Assembly (NCBI RefSeq): GCF_030811215.1
Contig: NZ_JAUSQM010000001.1
Location: forward strand, 3,348,001-3,412,000
Length of the DNA stretch: 64,000 bases
Origin: Nocardioides massiliensis
GTDB taxonomy: Bacteria > Actinomycetota > Actinomycetes > Propionibacteriales > Nocardioidaceae
Reading direction: 5' to 3'
Shown: positions 35,243-42,821 of the stretch, piece by piece
Layout: every line of letters begins with the position of its first letter
How positions within the stretch are numbered: the stretch's first letter is position 1
Made by a program: the position numbers and the translations under genes
The notes under the pieces: model-generated
Told to the model about the DNA's origin: nothing
Seen by the model: only the letters and a program-made list of their open reading frames with translations
The model's database searches: none

Positions 35243-36307
35243 GTGATCTCGTTTGCCGACCAGGTTCAGGCGACCCTCGACACCGTGCTCGACGAGCACG
35301 CGCGCCGGCTCGAGCCGCTCGGTGAGGACGCCGCTCTCCTCGTCGAGGAGGCGCGCACCAGCCTGCGCGGCGGGAAGCGGCTGCGGGCGGCGTTCTGCCG
35401 GGCCGGGTTCGTCGCCGTCCACGGCCCGGGGGTCGAGGACGACCAGACGACGTACGCCGCCCTGCTGCGCGCCTGCGCCGCGCTGGAGATCCTGCACGCC
35501 AGCGCACTGGTCCACGACGACTTCATGGACGCCTCCGACACCCGCCGCGGCCGGCCCGCCGCCCACCGCGCCTTCGAGTCCCAGCACCAGCAGGCCGGGT
35601 GGCCCGGCGACCCGACGGCGTACGGCGCTGCGGCGGCGATCCTGCTCGGCGACCTGCTGCTGACCTGGGCCGACGAGCTGCTGCGCGAGTGCGGGCTGCC
35701 GGCCGAGCGGGTGACTGCGGCGATGCGCCTGCTCGACCTCACCCGCTCCGAGGTCATCGCCGGCCAGTTCCTCGACGTGTCCGTGCAGACCCGCGCCCGG
35801 GTCACCGTCGAGGAGGCGACCCGGATGCTGCGCTACAAGTCGGCGAAGTACTCCGTCGAGCGCCCGCTCCACATCGGCGCCGCGCTCGCGGGTGCGGAGC
35901 CCGCCCAGATCGAGGCGCTGACCGGGTTCGGCCTGCCCATCGGCGAGGCGTTCCAGCTGCGCGACGACCTGCTCGGTGCGCTCGGCGACTCCGCTGTGAC
36001 CGGGAAGCCCGCCGGCGACGACCTGCGCGAGGGCAAGCGCACGGTGCTCATCGCCCACGCGCTCACCGGCCTGGCGGACGACGACGCGCAGCGCCTCGAT
36101 GCGGGCCTGGGCACACCGCTCGACGCCGCGGAGGTGGCCGAGCTGCAGGAGCTGCTGCGCCGCTCGGGTGCGGTCGAGCGGGTCGAGAAGCTCATCGACC
36201 AGCTCACCGAGGACGCGTTCACCGCGCTCGACCAGGCGCCGATCCACGACGCCTCGCGCGAGGGACTGCGCGAGCTCGCGCTGGCCGCCGTGCGCCGCGA
36301 GGTCTGA
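35243..36307 (+). CDS. Polyprenyl (geranylgeranyl-type) diphosphate synthase
   Basis: Trans-prenyl transferase of 354 residues that extends allylic diphosphates with isopentenyl diphosphate. It has GGKRLRAAF at about residue 42, the first aspartate-rich motif HDDFMDASDTRRGRPAAH and the second QLRDDLLGALGD, plus GKPAGDDLREGKRTVL. Chain length cannot be read with certainty. The first motif DDFMD with A-L-V just before it fits geranylgeranyl-type enzymes. The start is GTG at 35243 and probably leaderless. Prenyl diphosphates feed lipid carriers for the wall genes, menaquinone or carotenoids. Mycobacterial idsA2 lies in a similar neighbourhood with metF, Rv2175c and pknL. Confidence 0.93.
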   Translation: MISFADQVQATLDTVLDEHARRLEPLGEDAALLVEEARTSLRGGKRLRAAFCRAGFVAVHGPGVEDDQTTYAALLRACAALEILHASALVHDDFMDASDTRRGRPAAHRAFESQHQQAGWPGDPTAYGAAAAILLGDLLLTWADELLRECGLPAERVTAAMRLLDLTRSEVIAGQFLDVSVQTRARVTVEEATRMLRYKSAKYSVERPLHIGAALAGAEPAQIEALTGFGLPIGEAFQLRDDLLGALGDSAVTGKPAGDDLREGKRTVLIAHALTGLADDDAQRLDAGLGTPLDAAEVAELQELLRRSGAVERVEKLIDQLTEDAFTALDQAPIHDASREGLRELALAAVRREV

Positions 36308-36349
36308 GACCGGTCGTCGGCTGCAGATCGGGCGCGGGTCAGGCCAGGG

Positions 36350-36736
36350 TCACAGCATCGCCTGCGCGCGTCGCTTGACCTCCGAGCCGCGGTTCTCGCG
36401 CAGCGCGTCGATCGGGCGTCCGGGCAGGGTGTCGTCGGCGGTGAACAGCCAGGCGAGCGCCTCGCGGTCGTCGAAGCCGATGTCGTGCAGCAGGATCAGC
36501 AGCCCGGAGAGCCCCTTGACGATCTGGCCGTCCTGGAGCTGCTCGGCCGGCAGCCGCTGCCCGGCCCCCGGCGACGGCACGGCGGCGGCCAGCTGGTGCT
36601 CCGCGACCAGGCGGCGTACGCGGCTGGGGCTCACGCCGAGCTGCTCGCCGGCTTCGTGGAAGTCGATCCAGTCGGGGATCAGTGCGCCGAGGTCGGTGTC
36701 GCCGGACGGCAGGGAGGACGAGCTCATGACGCTCAT
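36350..36736 (-). CDS. Rv2175c-family DNA-binding protein
   Basis: A 128-residue small protein. The N-terminal half holds a winged-helix or helix-turn-helix-like segment (WIDFHEAGEQLGVSPSRVRRLVAEHQLAAAVPSP). The C-terminal half (IVKGLSGLLILLHDIGFDDREALAWLFTADDTLPGRPIDALRENR) matches the Rv2175c family. In M. tuberculosis Rv2175c is a DNA-binding substrate of the kinase PknL, encoded next to it. Here a PASTA kinase lies 1 kb away across the LysM gene, so the partnership may be conserved. The start is ATG at 36736; an alternative ATG is three codons in. Serines and threonines near the N-terminus (SSSSLPSGDTD) are possible phosphosites. Confidence 0.88.
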   Translation of the reverse strand: MSVMSSSSLPSGDTDLGALIPDWIDFHEAGEQLGVSPSRVRRLVAEHQLAAAVPSPGAGQRLPAEQLQDGQIVKGLSGLLILLHDIGFDDREALAWLFTADDTLPGRPIDALRENRGSEVKRRAQAML

Positions 36737-36788
36737 TGTGCCTGCTGCGCCCTCCGCGCCGTACGCCCGGGACTGTGTATACGTTCCT

Positions 36789-36850
36789 GCGCGACACGCC
36801 GACTGGAACGTCTACGAGGTGCCAGTTTCACTACACATGTAGTGAAACTG
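36789..36850. repeat. Palindromic intergenic repeat, family 2 copy 1
   Basis: The left part (36789-36811) is a perfect 23-base match to the complement of 40656-40678. After an 11-base spacer comes an inverted repeat with 13-bp arms (36823-36835 and 36838-36850) built on CACTACA-CA-TGTAGTG. It lies between the Rv2175c-like and LysM genes. Confidence 0.75.
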
Positions 36851-36912
36851 ACTGCACCTTTTGCCCCTTCTGTCCCTTGTGTAACTCTCGCCACAGCGGG
36901 TAGGCAGGGTCG

Positions 36913-37725
36913 ATGATCTCTCTCGGGAACCCCTCCACCACTGTGCCGCGGCGGTGGCGCCGCGGCCGCGGTCTGCTGACCAGCACGCTCGCCCTCGCCG
37001 CCGGCTTGTCACTGGCTGGACTGGCCATGGCGCCACCGGCGGCGGCCGACAGCGACCGCGAGCATGTCGACTACACCGTCAAGCCGGGCGACACCGCGAC
37101 CGGGATCGCCACCCGGCTGCACGCCTGGACCGCGGAGCTGATCTCCGTCAACGACCTCGGGCCCAGCGCGACCCTGCGCGTGGGCGAGACCATCACGGTG
37201 CCGGTGGTGCTCTCGGCGCTCGACCCCGGCGAGGTGCCGGGCCGGCCGGAGACCGCCGGCGACGAGGCCGAGCCGCGGCGTGCGGCGCCGCAGAAGCCTG
37301 CCGTGCGGACTCCGCCGCGCCACTCCCGCGACGACGTACGCCGCACGATCGAGCGCACCGCGCGCAGCTGGGGCGTCGACCCGGCCCTCGCACTGGCGCT
37401 GTCGTGGCAGGAGTCGGGCTGGCAACAACACGTCGTCTCCTCAGCCGACGCGATCGGCGCGATGCAGGTCCTGCCCGGCACCGCGGAGTGGATGTCGCCG
37501 CGCGCCGGCCGCACCCTCGACCCGCGCGACCTGCAGGACAACGTCACCGCCGGCGTCGCGCTCCTCGACCTGCTGACGTCGCTGGAGCCCGAACGACGGG
37601 CGCTGGCGGCGTACTATCAGGGGCTGGCGGGCCTGCGTGAGCACGGACCGTACGACGACACGCGGTCCTATGTCCGCAACGTGATGGCTCTCAAGGAGCG
37701 GTTCGACCGTAAAATCGACCGCTGA
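36913..37725 (+). CDS. Secreted LysM and lytic-transglycosylase protein
   Basis: A 270-residue exported wall enzyme. The signal peptide has basic RRWRRGRG, the hydrophobic stretch LLTSTLALAAGLSLAGLAMA and cleavage probably after AAA (about residue 45). One LysM domain follows (YTVKPGDTATGIATRLHAWTAELISVNDL...VGETITVP), then a Pro/Arg linker. The SLT domain has the catalytic glutamate in ALALSWQESGWQQHVVSSADAIGAMQVLPGTAEWM. AAYYQGLAGLREHGPYDDTRSYVRNVMAL is near the end. The start is ATG at 36913, with TAGGCA 6 bases upstream as a weak leaderless -10. It lies 51 bases before the PASTA kinase gene and may share its role in wall turnover. Confidence 0.92.
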   Translation: MISLGNPSTTVPRRWRRGRGLLTSTLALAAGLSLAGLAMAPPAAADSDREHVDYTVKPGDTATGIATRLHAWTAELISVNDLGPSATLRVGETITVPVVLSALDPGEVPGRPETAGDEAEPRRAAPQKPAVRTPPRHSRDDVRRTIERTARSWGVDPALALALSWQESGWQQHVVSSADAIGAMQVLPGTAEWMSPRAGRTLDPRDLQDNVTAGVALLDLLTSLEPERRALAAYYQGLAGLREHGPYDDTRSYVRNVMALKERFDRKIDR

Positions 37726-37776
37726 GCCAGCAGGGGCCGCAGAACTCCTCGCCCCTGGCCGAGTCCAGGAGGATGC

Positions 37777-39732
37777 GTGGTCGACCGGACAGCCTCGGAC
37801 CCGATCGTCGGGCGGGTGCTCGACGGACGGTACGAGGTCGGGGACCGCATCGCCCGCGGCGGGATGGCCACGGTCTACGAGGCAGTCGACCTGCGCCTGG
37901 ACCGGCCGGTCGCAGTGAAGGTGATGCACGCCGGCCTCGGCGACGACCAGGACTTCGCGACCCGGTTCGTGCGCGAGGCCCGCTCCGCGGCGCGGCTGTC
38001 GCACCCCAACGTCGTCAACGTCTTCGACCAGGGTGACGACCACGGCACGCTCTTCTTGGCCATGGAGTACGTCGAGGGGCGCACACTGCGCGACCTCCTG
38101 CGCGACGAGGCCCCCCTGGCGCCGGCCCGCGCGCTCGCGCTGCTCGAGCCGGTGCTCTCGGCGCTCGCCGCCGCGCACGCCGCTGGGCTGGTGCACCGTG
38201 ACATCAAGCCGGAGAACGTCCTCATCGCCGATGACGGGCGGATCAAGGTCGCCGACTTCGGCCTGGCCCGCGCGATCAGCTCCGACACCCAGCACACCGC
38301 GACCAGTGGCGTGCTCATCGGCACGGTCTCCTACCTCGCCCCCGAGCTGGTCGTCGACAGCGTCGCCGACGCGCGCGCGGACGTGTACGCCGCCGGGATC
38401 CTGCTCTACGAGATGCTGGCCGGGCGCAAGCCGCACGAGGGCGAGTCGCCGATCCAGGTGGCCTACAAGCACGTCCACGAGGACATTCCCGCGCCGTCCG
38501 CGGTCGTGCCGAGCATCCCCGACTACGTCGACGCGCTGGTGGCCCGCGCCACGGCCCGCGACTGCGACCACCGCCCCGCCGACGCACGGGTCCTGCTCCA
38601 CCACGTCCACCGGGTGCGCTCCGCCCTCGACGCCGGGATGCGCACCGACCCCGAGCTCGTCGCCGACCTGCAGCCGCCGCCGTCGGTCGAGCACACCCGC
38701 GAGCACACGCGCGAGGACCTGGCCGAGGTGCTGGCGGTGCCGCCCTCGGTCCAGGCGGAGCCGCCACGCTCCCCTGCCGCGCGTCCCGCCGCGCGTACGC
38801 CGTCCCGGCCCGAGGCCATGCAGCCGACTCCCCCACCACCGGGGCGCACCCGGCGTCGCGGTCCGCTCGTGGTCCTGCTCGTCCTGCTGCTGGCGGTCGC
38901 CGGCGGCGGTGCGGCGTACTGGTTCGGCGTCGCCCGCTACACGACCACGCCGAGCCTCATCAACCTCTCCGAGACCGCCGCGCGGGAGAAGGTGCAGGCC
39001 GCCGGGCTGTCGCTGACCGTCGCCGACCGGGCCTACAGCGAGACCGTGACGGCCGGCTCGGTCATCAGCACCGACCCCCGTGCCGGGTCCCGGATCCTCG
39101 ACGACGGCACCGTGGAGGTCACGCTCTCGCTCGGACCCGAGCGCTACGAGGTGCCCGCGCTGCGCGGCGAGTCCGAGGAGCGCGCGAGGGAGCTGCTCGA
39201 GGAGGCCAACCTGGACGTCGGCGACGTCACCGAGCGCTTCCACGAGCGGATCGCCGAAGGTGTGGTGATCCGCGCCGACCCGGCCGCCGGCACCGAGCTG
39301 CGCCGCGACGCCGCTGTGTCGCTGGTGGTGAGCAAGGGCCGCAAGCCGATCGAGGTGCGCGACTTCACCGGGAGGTCGGCCGACCGCGCCGAGACCGCCC
39401 TCACCGACGCCGGGCTCGACGTCGAGCGCACCGCGGAGTTCAGTGACGACGTCCCCGAGGGACGCGTCATCTCCCAGAACCCCAACACCGGCACGCTCTA
39501 CCGCGGCGACACCGTGCGCCTCGTGGTGTCCCGTGGACCGGAGATGGTGCAGGTGCCGCGCGTGCGCGGCGTCGGGGTCGCCGAGGCGACGGAGCGTCTC
39601 GAAGCGGCCGGGTTCGTCGTCCGCACCGAGCGCAGCGATCTCTACGTGGGTCTGGAGTACGTCGTCTCCAGCAACCCCGGCCAGGGCTCGATGGCCCCCC
39701 GCGGCTCGACGGTGACGCTCACCCTGGTGTGA
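37777..39732 (+). CDS. PASTA-domain serine/threonine protein kinase (PknB/PknL type)
   Basis: A 651-residue receptor-like kinase of the Hanks type. The kinase domain (about residues 18-275) has IARGGMATVYEA, VAVKVM, HRDIKPENVL (Asp142) and DFGLA (Asp160), with the activation loop TQHTATSGVLIGTVSYLAPE. A disordered Pro-rich linker leads to one transmembrane helix (about residues 363-385, GPLVVLLVLLLAVAGGGAAYWFG). Four extracellular PASTA repeats follow, which in this family bind muropeptides or lipid II. The start is GTG at 37777 with AGGAGGA 4 bases upstream. Context (Rv2175c homologue, LysM hydrolase, division cluster) fits control of wall growth. It resembles PknL by position and PknB by having PASTA repeats. 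Confidence 0.95.
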   Translation: MVDRTASDPIVGRVLDGRYEVGDRIARGGMATVYEAVDLRLDRPVAVKVMHAGLGDDQDFATRFVREARSAARLSHPNVVNVFDQGDDHGTLFLAMEYVEGRTLRDLLRDEAPLAPARALALLEPVLSALAAAHAAGLVHRDIKPENVLIADDGRIKVADFGLARAISSDTQHTATSGVLIGTVSYLAPELVVDSVADARADVYAAGILLYEMLAGRKPHEGESPIQVAYKHVHEDIPAPSAVVPSIPDYVDALVARATARDCDHRPADARVLLHHVHRVRSALDAGMRTDPELVADLQPPPSVEHTREHTREDLAEVLAVPPSVQAEPPRSPAARPAARTPSRPEAMQPTPPPPGRTRRRGPLVVLLVLLLAVAGGGAAYWFGVARYTTTPSLINLSETAAREKVQAAGLSLTVADRAYSETVTAGSVISTDPRAGSRILDDGTVEVTLSLGPERYEVPALRGESEERARELLEEANLDVGDVTERFHERIAEGVVIRADPAAGTELRRDAAVSLVVSKGRKPIEVRDFTGRSADRAETALTDAGLDVERTAEFSDDVPEGRVISQNPNTGTLYRGDTVRLVVSRGPEMVQVPRVRGVGVAEATERLEAAGFVVRTERSDLYVGLEYVVSSNPGQGSMAPRGSTVTLTLV

Positions 39733-39739
39733 TGGCCAG

Positions 39740-40609
39740 GTGACGCTGCGCAACCCACTCGGCTCCCATCTGCCCGTCGGCAAGGGCCTCGCTGCCGGTG
39801 CCTTCGCCCGCGCCCAGGAGCTCGGCGCCGAGACGCTCCAGGTCTTCGTCGGCAACCCCCGCGGATGGGCGCTGAGCGCCGGGGACCCCGGGCAGGACAA
39901 GGAGTTCCGCCGGCTGTGCGAGGCGACCGGCATGCGCGCCTTCATCCACGCGCCGTACCTCGTCAACCTCGGCAGCCCCACCGAGGCGACCTTCGAGAAG
40001 TCGGTCGCCAGCGTGGCCCACAACCTCCTGCGCGCCGCGGAGATCGGCGCCGAGGGCGTGGTAGTCCACACCGGGTCGTGCGTCGCCACCGGCTCGGTCG
40101 AGCGCGCGATGGGCCAGGTGCGCGAGGCGCTGATGCCGCTGCTCGACGGCCTCGACGCCGCCGGTCCCGACGCGCCGTACCTCCTGCTCGAGCCCACCGC
40201 CGGCCAGGGCCAGTCGCTGTGTGCCGGCGTCGAGGACCTCGCGGCCTACCTCGACGTCCTCGACCACCACCCGCGTGCCGGGATCTGCCTCGACACCTGC
40301 CACGTCTTCGCCGCCGGTGCACCGTTGGATGAGCCGGGCGGCACCACCACGACGCTGGACCGGATCGTCGAGATCGGCGGACCCGGGCGCCTGCGGCTCA
40401 TCCACGCCAACGACTCGATGGACGTGCGCGGCGCCTTCAAGGACCGCCACGAGCGCATCGGCCAGGGCCACATCGGCACCGCCGCGTTCACCGAGCTGTT
40501 CGCCCACCCCGCCACCGAGGGCGTGCCGTTCGTCCTCGAGACCCCGGACTCCGGTACGCCGGACTCCCGCTGCCTGCCCCTGCTCAAGGAGCTCCGCGCG
40601 GCCACGTGA
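39740..40609 (+). CDS. nfo: Deoxyribonuclease IV (AP endonuclease IV family)
   Basis: Zinc-dependent endonuclease of 289 residues for abasic-site repair, TIM-barrel fold. Motifs are GSHLPVGKGLAAGAFARAQELGAETLQVFVGNPRGW and FIHAPYLVNLGSP. VVVHTGSCVATGSVERAMGQV, LLLEPTAGQG, GICLDTCHVFAAG, LIHANDSMDVRGAFKDRHERIGQGHIG and PFVLETPDSG supply the metal-binding His, Glu and Asp. The start is GTG at 39740, 7 bases after the kinase stop, so it is probably cotranscribed with it. Two palindromic repeat units begin about 10 bases after its stop. Confidence 0.94.
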   Translation: MTLRNPLGSHLPVGKGLAAGAFARAQELGAETLQVFVGNPRGWALSAGDPGQDKEFRRLCEATGMRAFIHAPYLVNLGSPTEATFEKSVASVAHNLLRAAEIGAEGVVVHTGSCVATGSVERAMGQVREALMPLLDGLDAAGPDAPYLLLEPTAGQGQSLCAGVEDLAAYLDVLDHHPRAGICLDTCHVFAAGAPLDEPGGTTTTLDRIVEIGGPGRLRLIHANDSMDVRGAFKDRHERIGQGHIGTAAFTELFAHPATEGVPFVLETPDSGTPDSRCLPLLKELRAAT

Positions 40610-40618
40610 GCGCCCGCC

Positions 40619-40702
40619 AATTCGCTACTCGTGTAGTGAACTCACCACTGTGAACACGTTCCAGTCGGCGTGTCGCGCAAATTCGCTACACGTGTAGTGA
40701 AT
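40619..40702. repeat. Palindromic intergenic repeat, family 2 copy 2
   Basis: Two near-palindromes, TTCGCTACTCGTGTAGTGAA (40621-40640) and one built on CTACACGTGTAG (40681-40702), flank a 23-base core (40656-40678). The core matches 36789-36811 perfectly in the opposite orientation. This copy has a palindrome on both sides, the other only on one. It lies between nfo and the aroF-type gene. Confidence 0.75.
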
Positions 40703-40764
40703 TTCTCGCCGCACCCGCGGGTCCGCCCTGCGGTATCCCACCGGGGCGAGCGGCGGTGCTGCCC

Positions 40765-40770
40765 TAGCCT
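40765..40770 (+). promoter_or_regulatory. Putative leaderless promoter -10 (TAGCCT) of the type I DAHP synthase gene
   Basis: TAGCCT ends 7 bases before the ATG at 40778, with no ribosome site between. Confidence 0.45.
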
Positions 40771-40777
40771 GAGCAGC

Positions 40778-41842
40778 ATGGTCGTGGTGATGGCTCCGGG
40801 TGCAACGGACGAAGAGATCGGTCGGGTCGTCGAGCGCGTCGAGGGCGTCGGGGGTGAGGCGTTCGTCAGCAAGGGCGTCGTGCGCACGATCATCGGTCTG
40901 GTCGGTGACATCGAGTCCTTCCACCACCTCAACCTGCGCAGCCTGCCGGGCGTCGCGGACGTGCACCGGATCTCCGACCCCTACAAGCTGGTCAGCCGCC
41001 AGCACCATCCCGAGCGCTCCACGGTCTGGGTGGGGCCGGCCGAGAAGCAGGTGCCGATCGGTCCGGAGACGTTCACCTTCATCGCCGGCCCGTGCGCGGT
41101 GGAGACGCCGCAGCAGACGCTCGAGGCTGCCGAGATGGCCAAGGCCGCGGGCGCGACCCTGCTGCGCGGCGGGGCGTTCAAGCCGCGCACCTCGCCGTAC
41201 GCCTTCCAGGGGCTCGGCGTGCGCGGCCTGGAGATCCTCGCGGACGTCCGCGAGGTCACCGGCCTGCCGGTCGTGACCGAGGTCGTCGACGCCCGCGACG
41301 TGGCGGTAGTCGCCGAGCACGCCGACATGCTGCAGATCGGCACCCGCAACGCGGCCAACTTCGGGCTGCTGCAGGCGGTCGGCGAGTCCGGCAAGCCGGT
41401 GCTGCTCAAGCGCGGCATGACCGCGACCATCGAGGAGTGGCTGATGGCGGCCGAATACATCGCCCAGCGCGGCAACCTCGACGTCGTCATGTGCGAGCGC
41501 GGCATCCGCACCTTCGAGCCCGCCACCCGCAACACCCTCGACATCTCCGCCGTGCCGGTGATCCAGGCGACCTCGCACCTGCCGGTCATCGTCGACCCGT
41601 CGCACGCGGCGGGGCGCAAGGACCTCGTCGTCCCGCTGTCGCGCGCCGCGATCGCCGTGGGGGCCGACGGCATCATCGTCGACGTGCACCCCGAGCCGGA
41701 GACGGCGTTGTGCGACGGCCCGCAGGCCCTGCTGGGCAACGACCTGCGGGCGCTGGCGACCGCCGTGCGTCAGCTGCCCGCAGCGGTCGGCCGGCTCGAC
41801 GCCAGCGCACGCACCAGGACCGGGCGCGCCAGCTCGACCTGA
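40778..41842 (+). CDS. aroF: 3-deoxy-7-phosphoheptulonate synthase, type I-beta (AroF/KDOPS-like)
   Basis: Joins phosphoenolpyruvate and erythrose 4-phosphate in the first step of aromatic amino acid synthesis (354 residues). The first about 85 residues form a ferredoxin-like regulatory domain (VVVMAPGATDEEIGRVVERVEGVGGEAFVSKG), as in the Thermotoga enzyme. The catalytic barrel has IAGPCAVETPQQTLEAA, LRGGAFKPRTSPYAFQGLG, QIGTRNAANFGLL, LLKRGMTATIEEWLMAAEYI and VIVDPSHAAGRKDLV. The start is ATG at 40778, probably leaderless. Its last 73 bases overlap, on the opposite strand, the threonine aldolase gene. A second, unrelated DAHP synthase lies 1 kb away. Confidence 0.94.
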   Translation: MVVVMAPGATDEEIGRVVERVEGVGGEAFVSKGVVRTIIGLVGDIESFHHLNLRSLPGVADVHRISDPYKLVSRQHHPERSTVWVGPAEKQVPIGPETFTFIAGPCAVETPQQTLEAAEMAKAAGATLLRGGAFKPRTSPYAFQGLGVRGLEILADVREVTGLPVVTEVVDARDVAVVAEHADMLQIGTRNAANFGLLQAVGESGKPVLLKRGMTATIEEWLMAAEYIAQRGNLDVVMCERGIRTFEPATRNTLDISAVPVIQATSHLPVIVDPSHAAGRKDLVVPLSRAAIAVGADGIIVDVHPEPETALCDGPQALLGNDLRALATAVRQLPAAVGRLDASARTRTGRASST

Positions 41843-42789
41843 TCGCGCGTGACGTCGAGGTGCGTCACCAGACGCACCGTGCGCGGCCCGACCGCGCCGA
41901 CCCGCACGCCCTCGGCCGCGCAGACGGCGACGAAGGTCTCCACGTCGACGTCGGGTACGACGACCATGTTGGTCGCGACCGAGTCGGGATCGATCTCGCA
42001 TGACTCGGCCAGCAGCCGGGCGTGCTCGTGGTCGTCTGCCAGTCGCTCGCGGTGGTGGTCGAGGGCGTGGAGCCCGGCTGCGGCCAGTACGCCGACCTGG
42101 CGCATCCCGCCACCCAGCCGCTTGCGCCACACGCGGGCCTCGGCGATGTGGTCCGCCGACCCGGCGACCAGCGAGCCGATCGGCGCGCCGAGGCCCTTGG
42201 ACAGACAGACCGCGACCGCGTCGAACAACCCGCCGTACGTCGCAGCGTCGACGCCGGTCGCGGCAACCGCGTTCCACAACCGTGCGCCGTCGAGGTGCAG
42301 GCGCGTGCCGTGCTCGTCGGCCCAGGCGCGCAGCGCCTTGAGGTCCTCGAGCGCGAGGACCGCGCCACCGGAGAAGTTGTGGGTGTTCTCGACCGACACG
42401 GCCGCCGTCGGCACGAAGAACGGTCCGAGGTCGGGCGCGAAGAGCTCGCGGATCTGGTCGAGCGCGAGCGGACCGTCGGTCCAGGTGCGCGTCGTCAGCC
42501 CGTTGACCGCGGCGTGCACCCCGAGCTCGGCGCGCGCGATGTGGGCGTCGGCCGCGCAGAGCACCTCCTGGCCCGCGGTCACCAGGCCCTGCAGGGCCAG
42601 GACATTGGCCAGCGAGCCGGTGGCGGTGAACAGCGCGGCCTCCTGGCCCAGCAGCTCGGCCACCCGCTCCTCGAGCAGCCGGACGGTCGGGTCCTCGCCA
42701 TAGACGTCGTCGCCGACCTCCGCGCGCGCCATCGCCTCCCGCATCGCCGGGGTGGGGCGGGTGACGGTGTCGCTGCGGAGGTCGATCAC
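41770..42789 (-). CDS. Low-specificity L-threonine aldolase
   Basis: PLP enzyme of 339 residues that splits threonine or allo-threonine to glycine and acetaldehyde. It begins MIDLRSDTVTRPTPAMREAMARAEVGDDVYGEDPTVRLLE, the family hallmark. ENTHNFSGGAVLALEDLKAL, LHLDGARLWNA and the PLP lysine in VAVCLSKGLGAPIGS follow. The start is GTG at 42789, 32 bases after the aroG stop, so it may be read from the same transcript. Its 3' end overlaps the end of the aroF-type gene by 73 bases on the opposite strand, so the two transcripts are partly complementary. Confidence 0.94.
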   Translation of the reverse strand: MIDLRSDTVTRPTPAMREAMARAEVGDDVYGEDPTVRLLEERVAELLGQEAALFTATGSLANVLALQGLVTAGQEVLCAADAHIARAELGVHAAVNGLTTRTWTDGPLALDQIRELFAPDLGPFFVPTAAVSVENTHNFSGGAVLALEDLKALRAWADEHGTRLHLDGARLWNAVAATGVDAATYGGLFDAVAVCLSKGLGAPIGSLVAGSADHIAEARVWRKRLGGGMRQVGVLAAAGLHALDHHRERLADDHEHARLLAESCEIDPDSVATNMVVVPDVDVETFVAVCAAEGVRVGAVGPRTVRLVTHLDVTRDQVELARPVLVRALASSRPTAAGS

Positions 42790-42821
42790 GGGGTGCTCGG
42801 TCCTCGGGTCGGCGTGCCCGC

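Noticed and set aside
36851-36912. ydaO (c-di-AMP) riboswitch before the LysM/transglycosylase gene
   Set aside because: Such riboswitches precede wall hydrolases in actinobacteria, but the leader here is too short and lacks the conserved segments.
40652-40661. GAACACGTTC resembling part of a LexA box
   Set aside because: Only two bases separate the half-sites; it is part of the family 2 repeat.
8872-40702. CRISPR array or insertion sequence
   Set aside because: The repeats are only two per family, far apart and inverted; no spacer series, cas gene or transposase is present.
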